From the NCBI GenBank assembly GCA_036362985.1, contig JAYGXS010000002.1, positions 83,943,683 to 84,007,682 on the forward strand: a stretch of DNA of 64,000 bases. Direction: 5' to 3'. Numbering within the stretch: position 1 is the first letter of the stretch; the number at the start of each line of letters is the position of its first letter. Of this stretch, positions 13,101 to 25,100 are shown piece after piece. The DNA is from Ligula intestinalis (taxonomy: Eukaryota > Platyhelminthes > Cestoda > Diphyllobothriidea > Diphyllobothriidae). A program made the position numbers and the translations under genes. The notes under the pieces are model-generated. The model was not told the origin of the DNA. It ran no database searches and saw only the letters and a program-made list of their open reading frames with translations.

Positions 13101-16100
13101 TCGACGGGGTGATGAATCTGCGCAAGTGGCCGTCCACACCTACAAGACGGGTCACGAGTTCATTTTCGCAGCTGCGAGGATAATTGCCCACGCAAGCAGC
13201 AAGATGGACCGAAAACTTATTGAAGTCTGGGCGTCGGATGACAACTCATTTAACCGATGAATCGAGCTGGTGCCCTCGTATGTTGCTCTGCGCAGCAACC
13301 TCCAGACTCACGGCAAAGGTGGTCCTGTCCCTCCACCCCCCCGTGCCTCCCTTCCCTATGACTTATGATTGACCTTTCCCCCTATACAATACTGCCTGTT
13401 TACGTTGACGATTTTATTTCTGTAAATATTCCCACCCACCACGTCGATCTTGCCCACTAGCGCATACTGGTAAAGTCTGCAGTAGAGGGCCTATGGCAGA
13501 ACCATACAATTATTGATTTTCTACCCGTTCAAATTTTAGTTGTTTTGTGCACACGCCACAACCAGCCACCTCATTTGCTGCTGTTTATCCCATCTCTGAT
13601 TATGGACTCCCGCAGGAGCCCGAACCCTCAAACGAATAAAATAATGATTCCGATGTTCGATAAAAACCTTATGACTGTGGAACAAGAACAATTATTTGCA
13701 AGAAACACTATCGTTATTTGTATTATGCATAACAGGTTGACGGCTTTTTGCGTGTCTGCCATAGGGATATTTATGCTTACACATACTTCAAGGGATGAGG
13801 TTAAGTAAACTGAACCATAATTCGCAACAGTCTACTATAGGGCTCACCACAAAAACCAAATTCCCAGAATTTTGTTATCAAGGACCGATGGTAATAGTGC
13901 TTATACGAGTGGGATACTACGGAGGCGGGGACCTGTTGAAAACAGTATGCATGTGTTACTTTAAAATAGTAAGTAACATACTCATATGTACACCTTTTAC
14001 CTGCGCGTGAGTGAAGCGTTGGTGTTTACTTACAGTGCTTTCCTGTGCATATGATCGGTACCTGTTAAGTAAATATGCATCAAGTTCGCATTCGAATGCA
14101 TCTGTCGAGTTTGGTATTTTGACCTTCTAAGGGCAGTCCGTTCCAGGCACCGATGAATCGCTGTGAAAACGAATTACTGCGGACATCCAGATGAGATAAG
14201 GTTCTCTGGAGTTTGAGGGAATTCCCACAAAGATAAAACGATGTGGCGAGTGTGAAGAAGTCATAAAACTGCATCGCACAGCTCTGATTATTCACGAGCT
14301 ATTACATCTGTATGAGATCAGATCGGATTTTCCCATACTCAAGAGGCAAACGGTTAAGTGCTCCTAGACTACATCCGTAAGGTCAGGAGTTTAGGCCCTT
14401 CACAACTATTATTGCCCTTTTTGGACTCTGTCCAGCAGCTGGTAGTCTTTTTGCAGTCACTAGCGCACCGCCGAACTCCATATTCTAGATGTTAACAAAT
14501 GAATGTCCTATTTATTGTGCCGAATAATTCCTTATCGATGTTGACAAAAGTTTGTTTAATGGCAAAGAGAAGGCCATCTTGGCAGCCCTAACACATTGCA
14601 AAGACGGCTTCAGTGATGGCATAATACTGTTTCCCAGGTCTTTTTTTCGGTTACGTTCGACAGGCACCTGCCATCAAGCACGCAGTTGTGCGAGTCGCCC
14701 ATCGCGCTAGCCTTCTTCTTTTTGAGCCGCAGTGTGACACATTTCCCAAAGTTAAACCTCATAAGAAGAAGTGGTTGCGTTCACCGAAATCGTAATTTTA
14801 TTCATCTGAGCGCATGCGCTGCCATACATCAATGATGTGTCGGAAGCGACGGAGTGCATTGCTGCGGGACCTGCTGTCGGAATTGCGCACCGCCCCAAGG
14901 CCACCATCCGCCGCCGTATCATGAGAATAAAGGACCAATTAAGTCCCAGTGAGCAGTGCAGCGAAGTGTATCGCATACCATGTCTGAAGTGTCCTCGAAA
15001 TTATACCGAACAGACAGGAAGAATGCTTGGTTCGCGCATGTACGAACATACACTAGCTGTCAGATAGGCTGACGCACAGTCGCAAGGGGCGGCCCAAACC
15101 TATGAGACGGTCCACGAATTTAACTTCGCAGCTGCAAGAGTAGGTGCTCACGCCGACAAAAAGACTGCACGAGAGTCTATTTAAGCCTGGGCCTCTGATG
15201 ACAACTCAGTCAACCGGTGCACTGAGATGGCGCTTGCCTACCTCGCTCTCCGCAGGCATCTACGCACGACCGAAACTGGTGATTTATGCGTTTCCTCCCT
15301 TTCCCCTCCTTCTCCTCTGCCCCTCACGTACTCCTCCCCCCATCGTACTCTTTGATTTCCCTCCCCCCTTCTCCTGCAACAGTTGATTTGTTCCTCCCCC
15401 CTACAGCTGTTGCTCGCTTATCGTTGACGGTTTAGCACTGACAATGGACTCCTGAAATAGCCCGGAAGCTCACATGAATAAAATTACGATTCTGGTGAAC
15501 GCAACCACTTCTTCTTCTAGACAAATACCTGGGATGCGAACCTTTGCCTCTATTCGTAAACCTCATTAGCCATTTTTGGACCATTCGGTTTGGCAGTCAA
15601 ATCCTTTTTGGCAGAGTTTGTTCATCATAAGTGTTTCTGATGAGTTGTCATATCTTAATATAATCTGCAGACAGGACTCCATTGCTGTCCAGTCCATGCC
15701 TGCAGTCATTGATGTAGACTGAGAACAATAATGGCCCTGGGAAGGAGCTCTGGGGTCCTCCACTACCAACTCACACTGAAGGGGACTGCGATCGGCCTAT
15801 CCAATTAAGTAAATTCCTCCTTACTCCGGATTCGTCGAGCTTATAAAGCAGTTGTTGGTGTAGGAAACTATCAAAGGCTTTTTGAAGTCTATGCTAACGA
15901 CATCGACCTGTACCACTGCTCCATTGAATAAAGCATATTGTTCAGGAAGGAGTGGTTTCCTCGAAATCCTTATTGGGCACCATCAAAGAAGTCTTTTTAG
16001 AGGAGCTTCATGGTGGCATTTTGGTAATCCTTTTCATAACTTTGCAATAAATGCAATTTAGGCTTACTGGTCGATTGATGTTCGCGCTGGTTCTAGATCC

Positions 16101-19100
16101 ACCCCTTTGAATAGGATATATGTTCGCATCTTTCCAATCAGATTGGAGGAGACCTCGATCAAAGGACAACTGGAAAATATGCGAAAGTCGTCTGCAAAAT
16201 TCCGAGGCCATCTCTTGAAGAACTATTGCTGGTATTTGTTCTGGACCCAGATACCCAGCTTAATTAAGCGGAAGAAGTTCCTTCCTCACATCTTCTTCTG
16301 CGCAATGGAGGTCCTCCATGATTGTGCTATTTCTCTCTGCATGAAAGTCTGCTGGATTATAATGCTGTTCTGCAGTGAAAACAGATGCGAAAAACTGACT
16401 AAGTTGTTGTGCCACTTCGGGACTTACAGTGATTTCTTTGTTTTTAGCACATTTTAAGAATGCGACTATTTCTTTGCTTTTAGCCTACTGTTGATGCAGC
16501 TAAAGAGCAATTTGGCTTATGTTCTATTATTTTTGCCTCATATTCATTCCGATTTGCGAATGCTTAACCTAATCTCGTGCCGCTTCCAGTGGAATTCTTC
16601 GTAGTGTAAGGGTTGGCGTGTTGCTGCATACCTTCTCCTGCAGAGTTTGTTCTTGCGGTTTATTTAACTCTTCAAATGCCGCATTAACCGTGTGGGCCGG
16701 CTCGAATTTTCTACTTTTTTCAGCAGACAATTGTGATGCATAAAGTGGTTCATAACATCCCTAAGAATGTTCCAATCGGCATCCAGGGTGGCCGGTGAGA
16801 ATGTCCTTTCAGTGTAGTTTTGATAGATTACTTCTAATCGGGAGAATTTCCGTGCCAGTAATTAAACCGAACCTCCGTTTTTTGGTTGATTAGTGTTCAA
16901 ACCGTATTCCTTGACCTTATCATGTTCGGCTGTCAGCAGAATTCTTCGTATGTTAACGATTGGCTTGTTGTTGTATGCCTCCTCCAGAGTTTGTTAATAT
17001 AAACGCTATATTTTGGAAAGATTTGCGTAGGTTGTGGGTTTGCTTATACGCTTTCCCCTTAACATTGAATCAATAACTGTATTCAAACAATATGAACGTT
17101 TCTATAATTGGAGACGACTAGAAAAACATGAATTTTACGCAAAAGATAAATTACCGTTAAAACGGTCAAGTTTTGCAGATTTCTGAGGTTTTGGTTTCTA
17201 TGGTGAGATCTATCATGGACTGGTACCCATTAATCTCCCGTTTACAGTCGCTTTTTAAAAATCTCCCCTTATTCATCTTCGCATTTGGGACCGAAACAAG
17301 TTTACTTAATTCTACCTATTTTAAGAGACAAGCTGCGTTATCATCCACATCGTGCGCTTACCTTTACTGTGCACTTTCTCAAAACCAAAACCCTATGTCC
17401 CATTAGGTGCCTAAAAGCGATAATCGAATGCACAGGAATAGTTTTAAGTGTAATCTATACAGCCTTAATATGTTTCAGGCTGTATAGATTACACTTATAA
17501 TTATACAACAACTTCACTACACAAATTCTCATTTCTGCACAAACGAGCATATTTTGTGTTCCGTTTTTGCAATTGTACATAAATCAATGTAAACAATTAA
17601 TTTTGGTGAAAGGATAATTTTGATACACGCTGGTTTTTGAAAGGAAAAATTTCCAGGAAGAAACCAGTGCACTACCGCATACGCGCGAATTTGGTAAATA
17701 CCTACCATATTACTCAGTATTTTATTTTTCCTTAAGTAAGTGTTTCCAATCAAATGTAAACCTTTAATTATTTTCCAGTAGTCCCCGAGTTTTATGTCGG
17801 ACTTGAGATCTTATGTCAAACTAAATTATGCCGTCCGTAGATGGCGAATTTAACACCAAATATGCTCAGGTGGTAATTTCAATTTTGGGTCTGATTTTAA
17901 CTTCAAATCTCTAAAGAGCTCTTCAGCATGGTTTTAATTGCCAGCTTCTTTAGCCTGTTTCTTTTTAATGCGCGCTTGTTGTATGTTGACATTTAACTCA
18001 TTACTGGATGGAAGATGCAAAACCAAAAGTGCTAAATTAGTAAATTCTGTTTTGGGCTGGTTCTGTTTCACGTCTGTGTGTTTTGTCTTGACGTTTTAAC
18101 TCCACGTTTTTTACTTCTTTTAGCTTGGCGGATTCTATGTCAAACCTTTGTTCTGTCTGTCAGTCCTCAGTGCTTTGACTGCACAAATTATCTCGACAAA
18201 ACTTGATCGCACGTTTCTTGTAAGTATTCCATTTGCGCACTCTCTAAATTTGTCTCATTGGAGGCTTCAGATCCAGAAACTATGTGGTGGAGCATTAGGT
18301 CAATTCTTTCTCACATCACAAGAATTTGTAAGGGAGAAGACTGGTCAAGCACCGGAACAGTTTGTTTATTCAGAAGGAGAAAGGGCGTTCACCGGGAGAG
18401 GTATATGCGTGGTCTGACGTTTCTAATAGTTAACTCGATTATCCATCTTCCAAGAATGAATCCTCTGGCTCCTGGCTCTCGATATATGCCGCCCCTTTCG
18501 TCGGCGGGCGTAGTCTGTCAATCTAGTTCGAGCCGCTCTGTAGAGGTTGCGTCTCTGAGTGGTAACGGCTCACCGTACCAACAGCCTGGTAACCGCCCAT
18601 TGGGCATCGCTCTGCGTTGTAACCATCTGCCCCTAGGGAGTCAGTGTTTGTTTGGTTTCCCCCTGTCTCGCCATCACCTGCCCTCTGGTAACCGTCAGCC
18701 GTGCCCGCAGCCTGGTAACCTCTCCCGCTGTCTGTTCTGCGTTAGGGCTGGCTGTAGCCAGAGCGCCAGTGTTTTTTGGCTCCCTTCCGTCTCGCCGTAG
18801 TCTGCCGCCTGGGTAAGTCGGTTGAGGAGTCACTGGTTGAGGGCCCCGATTGTTCCGTCTCGTGACCATCCTTTGATAAGAATTTTCTTAACCCAACGTA
18901 GGGGACTGGCAAATTTATATGGCGGTTAACCGAACAGTCGGTCGACATCCAAGCTTCTTTAATCTAACTTGACGTGTGATCGTCACCTCGGCCCACAAGT
19001 TCGACTGCGTCAAAATGTAAGACGTGCCCGACCTTCGCAGCATGGGTGGCAACCTCCGACTTTGGGTCTTGCCTATCTACCGCCCGCTAATGCTCGTGCA

Positions 19101-22100
19101 TTCGCGTTTGAAGTTGCCGGCCGGTTTCTCCAACGTAGTTACATACCCCGCAACTACACTGAAGTCGGTAGACAACGCTTGATTTTTCTTGTTTCGGTAT
19201 AGGGTCTTTTGGCCGCATTACTTGTTGTCGGATTGTGGCGGCGGGCCTGTGGGCTACTCCTATTCCGAGAGGCGCGAGGGATCTAGCCACGGTTTCAGAT
19301 ACCCCTTTCATGTACGGAATGCTCCGCCAGGACTTAAGTGGGCAACGCTCCTAAGTCTGTGGTTTTGCTGGCATACGACTCTGTTCAGTAAACGCCCGTG
19401 GGTAGCCGTTAGCTCTGAAAAGCTCCCGGAGCACCTTTGCTTCGTCTCGTTTGGCGTCATTACCAGTAACAGCAGCAGTAGCAAAGATCGACAATTTGAG
19501 GTGATGCAACCCCGTCAATTATCAGTGGGACAAATATGGAGGTGATTGCGTGGGGCACTGTTCGCCGATACCAAATCAATACACCGATTGAGTGCGTTCC
19601 CATTCTTCGACCAGGCTTCACACAGTTTTCGGCTTGATTTGTTTCTGGTGTGCGTGATTCTCTCGGCAGCTGTGTAGTTGACATCGTGGCCCTGTTCGTG
19701 GGTGTGAGCACCAACTTGTGATAATTCACACCCCTGTTACACAAACTGGCTCATACCAATGAATTCGCGGTCTGGGCATGCTTTCATTTTGACCAGCGTA
19801 GTTACAAGGACAGCTGAGGCATAACATTGGGTAAACTATCCCAGATTGCACTTTCAGGACTAAATCGGTCTTTGATTTTAATCATCCTGTTGAAGAACTG
19901 GTTTCTTGAGATGTTGACAAGTTAGATGCACTTCGACATTTTTCTATCCAAAACCAATCACCGTTCTTTTCTCCCTTAAATTTATAACGTCGTGCTAGTT
20001 TCTTAATTAAATATCAGCCGTCAACATTGCATAACTCTTACACAGCTCTTATGTATGTCCCCTAGGAAGTAAGCAGGTTACTTGCTAATCGAGTACTCCG
20101 TTTAATCGTTTGTATTCCCAGCCCCTTTACTTTTTGCGTAATGTTACAGAACGACTAAATATCAAAAACATTTCCATTCAGCGATATGGGCGTTCAGTAA
20201 ATACTCACATCTTGTAGTATTTCTGGCTTATTTTTTGTACACCCTGTTATAAGGTATTTCAGGCTCCCGTAGAGGAGAACACTGACAGTTCCATCGCACA
20301 GTGTCAGGATCTGTTATTTACCTTCAAAAATCAGAACCTTGACAAAATAAAATACGCCACACTCCTTTGCATTCCCCTGTTATTTTTTTTCTTATTTTGT
20401 GTAGGCTTACCTCTGTGTGGTATCTTCAGCTTTGATATTCTGCATTATCCTCATTGAATACTTGCGGACCCCAGAGAAACTCGAGTTTAAGATGCTTATG
20501 TAAGTTTTCCCAAACATGTTTTGTTCCGTCATTAGTGGATAAATGGATTAATCAGAAAGCAGTAAAACGCAGATGCCTACCATATAAAGTTCTATTTTTG
20601 CATGAGCACGGCTTCCGTATGAGCGTGCGAGATCTTCCTTCCAGCAACGGCTGGAGTCGCTGGCTTTCCGACACCACAGACCGAAACTCTGGGCTCGGTA
20701 TGTAGACGACACCTTTGTCGTTATTGAGCGGGATCAGGTGCTGACATTCAAAGAACGTCTAAACGCCGTCTTCCCAGACAATCAATTTACGATGGACGAA
20801 AAAGAAAACAACCAACTGGCCTTCCTGGATGTCCTCGTTTGCCGCAAAGACGATTGTGGCCTTAAAAATAAAGTGTTCAGGAAAGCAACCAACACTATGC
20901 AAGTCCTGAACTACAACAGCAACCATCCAATCGGTCACAAACGCAGCTGCGTAAGAGCGCTATTACGGCACGTCGAGATGCATTGCAGCGAAGTGGAAGA
21001 TAAAATTTCTGAATTAAAATACGTTCGAAGGGTACTGAGAGCGAATGGATACCCGCACAATTTTGTCAACCAGTGCATTCGCAAACGAGAGACGAAGCCA
21101 CGCCCAGCTGGTCCAAACGTTTGGCGAGCTCTTCCGTACGTGAAAAATGTACCGGAAGCGGTCAGCCCTCTACCCACCCCACTTGGAGTTGGAGTTGCAC
21201 ACTGGCCGGAAGCAACCATCAGACGCCGGGTCATGAGGCCGAAAGACCCACTGCCACGGCAGGAAACGGCTGGAGTCGTTTAACGGATCTGGTGTAGTTG
21301 TGGACAAAGCAACTACGTCGGAGAAACCGGGAGATTACTCCAGACGCGAATGGCCGAGCATGCAGCGGTGGTGAGGAAGAAAGACGTCAACTCCCAGGTT
21401 GCAGCTCACTCAACGGGACCCGGCCATATTTTCAAGTTTGACGAGGCCGAAATCCTCGCAAGAGGAGACAACCGTGTGAGCCGCGAGCTGCTCGAGTCAT
21501 GGTTCTCAGGCCCCCAGTCCATCAACAAGCGCAACGATTTGGCGTTCCCATACGGTGTTCTGAGAAATTTCCTGAGCAAGAGAATCAGTCGCGTGGGAAG
21601 GACTGGGCGCAACTCTGACGACAGCGGGCCTAATGGTCGAGCAATTATCAAAGCTGCATCCGACACGGACAAAAACGCTGTTGCAATTAATGAGCAATCA
21701 CCGGACCAATTAAGACCTCCAGTGGTAGCTGCAGGAATGGACAATTATAGTACGCATGTGGGTGACCGCTGTGAACTATAAATACCGAGCAATCTGTGCA
21801 TGTATCACCCCTTATCTGCGCATGTCTCAGAGCTGTTTACGATTACCTATGACTAAGGATTTACGACGGAATCCGAAACGTCAGGAAAATAAAGTCCTTG
21901 TTCCAGTGATCGCATCTTCTTCGGAACTGCTGCCTGGAACTCGTATATTCTCATCCATTGGCAATATAGGAAGACTCAGAGCAGTTGCGGGGACAAACGC
22001 ACACTTTATAAGCCTGTGCTTAATGCAGCTGTGATCATATCTGATATATTCGGGGTCGATTATATCACAGAGTGTACCTCTTCACGTGTAACAATGTGCG

Positions 22101-25100
22101 CCGGTGGATCTGGAACGGTCAACCTGTTCTCTTCACAGAAAACCGATAGCCAAAGAAGCGCTTCAAAGTCTTAACGAACTGTGTCGGGTCAGGTCTTCAG
22201 TTGACTTCCCCTTTGACGCCTCCCAACGCGCATCAGTACCAGCAGCCTAACTCAGTTCATGAGGCCCACGGCGGCAAACGTTGCCCTCCCCCTCCACAAT
22301 CGTCTTTGTTAGGTGTTCTGAGCTGTCATTGGGATATTGTCACAGCGAGTGCAGACTGTCTCATTTGAGCCAAAGTCGGTGTGCTTCCCTCGATGGATGG
22401 TCTTCAGGCAGTGCTGGTCAAATAATTTTAGTCTTCGTTCAACTTTAATGAGCAAAATCCAGCATTCCCACCCCGTAGGGGAGCACTGACCGAATGGATG
22501 CATAGCCTTATTATTGTCCGTTTTGCGAGGGCTTCCAGCATAGTGTTCTAGCACATATGAACCTGGGACCATTTCGTGCTGTTCTAACGAGGAGTTAAGC
22601 GTCGCTAGTGTTAAAACGATGACATCTGACGTGTGTACCGTCGAATTACGCCCTATTGTAATCCCCAAAGAAAAACTTAATTGGAAGGACGCTACTTTGG
22701 AGTTTACTCGGAGAAGGGTTTATTGTTTACAAAACCCGGAGGAGCTGTCTCGAGTAGCTGTTGCCGCTGGTTGATCTCCAGCGTGCTCAGTGTCCCGCCT
22801 CGGGGCAAGCCCAGCATTGGGAGCGGACTAGAGTCCGCTGTTCGGTATGGCTGCAACGCTCCCTGTCAGGGGGGACAGTGGCTCATCAGGGTTTGTCTGC
22901 GCCTTCTCTTGCGGCCTGGTTGGCCGCATTGGGATAACGTCACATGACCAGTTGACCCTCGACCGTGTGCCTTGCGTACGCTCGCATGTGGTCTGAGGTC
23001 ATCCCGTGTGAACAGTCATCGCCTGTTATACGGTCAGAGCTAACCACCAAAGACATTTGGCTGGGCTCGACGCCTCAGGAAAGCATCCAAACGTTGCAAG
23101 CATTTGGTCTGGCTAATATCCTAACACCTGCATGGCATAGATAGACCTTCTGGTTAGTTCTATCAGTCACTGTGACTATCCTTACCTCAGGCCGTCTTGA
23201 ATTTTTCTTTCCATCAAAACATGCTGAATGCGAAAGGAGAGGATGCCGTAGCGGCCTCACAGACGAACTTTACAGGCATGTCACCACTCCTAGGTTTAAC
23301 TCGTAAGGCACCGTTTACGACGGCCGAATTGTCGTGCCTTGCTGCCCTGTTGTGGATGTTAATTGAGGGGATATACTGTATAGGAGTAGCAGCTTATGCC
23401 ATGATGCATTTGCACGTAACGGTTGCTAAACCCAGCCTGTACCTGGCGCAGAGTTTAGAGCTGAGCTTGTCGAAGCTATTCTCCGCTGAGTGACTTCATC
23501 GCAGTCACCCTTTCAATCTACCGGTAAAGCCGGTGTGGGTGTCTGTTCATACACTTAGTAATCCTGTCATCTACAGCCCCTTCATAAAACATAAACATTC
23601 AGAGGGATAAAATGGCACCGATTCCGCATGCGGCGTAGACTACCTAAACTGTTTTTGCATTGTCAAATGTGCTGCGATCCAACAGCCGCCCTAAATACCT
23701 AAGTAGCTGGGGCACATTTTGTAGAAAGAAAACTGCCGCAGGTAGGTGTCGGCAAACTTCTGGAGCGGACGCCAAAAACAGAACAACAAGACACTGAAGT
23801 CGTTTTTTCAGTCAATAACGACGTCGTAAGACGGTTGCCTATTTGCCATTGGCAACAAAAAATCACCGCCTGACCAAGGGGCTGCTACTATGAGTCGCAA
23901 GCGGCTACTTTCCTCCCCGTTAAGACAACGTAGTGAAGAATTAATTCTAGCCCACCTGCACGCTCTTCTCACGACTGGCCCTTGGCTACTATAATACGTA
24001 CGAAGGCACAGTTTATGCCGACTGGAGGAATTCTAGGTCATCAGGCCGCAACAGCAAAGGTTTTATGTTTCATTTGGGTACCCCTATTATCGTTCGCGTC
24101 AGGTTGGGTTTTTACATCCGTGTCTACGTTGATTCTCACTGAAGCTACGCTGAATCCGGTAGTTGATATTCAGCATCTCGTTTCGTGGAAAGGAATCGTT
24201 GCTTTTGTCATCAAATTCTGAATCTTTTCTTCGTTTTGAGGCGCTGCCGATTCTTTGGCCCGATCAGGGCAACAAACAACTGCAGGCTCCTAAAAAATAA
24301 CGTGTCAGTACAGTGAGGAGGATGGATCCGTTTTATGTGATGGCAAACAGGTCCTTCCCCAGATAACGTATCTGAAGTTGTGAGTATAGACAATTAGTGG
24401 TTGGGCGTCCTATGTGGGAAACTTATCGATATTTATTCCGGTATCCAAAGTCGGTGAAGATATGCCTGCACCGCCCAAAGATCAATTTTCCCCATGGAAT
24501 TAACAGGGCTACAGGCTTTTTTTCCAAAGATGAATGGATATGATCTCCTCTAATTGTAATTTTCGCCATCTGACGAACGGGGTCTCTTTCATTTCTGCGC
24601 CGTTTAATTCGGTAGATTCTGTGCATACTTTTACTTTTCCAACTAAGCACTGAAACTAAACTTTTGGCAGGTGTTTCCCTGATAGTATTCCAGTAGTTAC
24701 GGATGAACTGCTTGACATACTGGCCAGCAGCTGGTCCAAAATTAAGTACAATTTACTTTGGTTTTCAAGGACATTGGGGCAGGAGTTTCCTTGGTAGCAA
24801 CGAATGCTCTTATTTATATTTACATGCCTACTCCTACGCTTCCCGTAAGAGGGAAACTTGGGGCTTTTTACATAAGATATCACTATCCCACCCTAACCCT
24901 AACAGAAATTCATTGAGTCGGCATGCAAATATAAATAAGAACATTCGTTGCTACCAAGGCAACTCCTGCCCAACTTTTTGTTCTTTAAGCGCACAGCGGT
25001 TCATTGAAACGGGTTTTGAGCATCCGTGCCCATTTTCTTGTAACCTTGCATATCTTTTCCTTCCTAGATTTGCTAAGACATTTAGCCTACTAACGCTGGC

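Larger units (their letters stand above)
12198..13680 (+). mobile_element. Penelope-like element fragment with direct pseudo-LTRs
   Basis: Two direct copies of a ~280-bp block (12198-12480 and 13404-13680) both begin 'GACGATTTTATTTCTGTAAA' and both contain the hammerhead-like motif. They enclose a 231-codon fragment with a GIY-YIG domain. Pseudo-LTR, partial ORF, pseudo-LTR is the layout of 5'-truncated Penelope elements inserted in tandem. The element lies inside a PIGN intron in the sense orientation. Confidence 0.75.

Noticed and set aside
23197..23493. 98-codon plus-strand frame
   Set aside because: No domain, no splice context, located in the unassigned GC-richer patch; treated as chance.
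24890..24903. CCTAACCCTAAC wording resembling telomeric repeat
   Set aside because: Only about two units, lying inside the centre of a small palindromic element; too short for an interstitial telomere.
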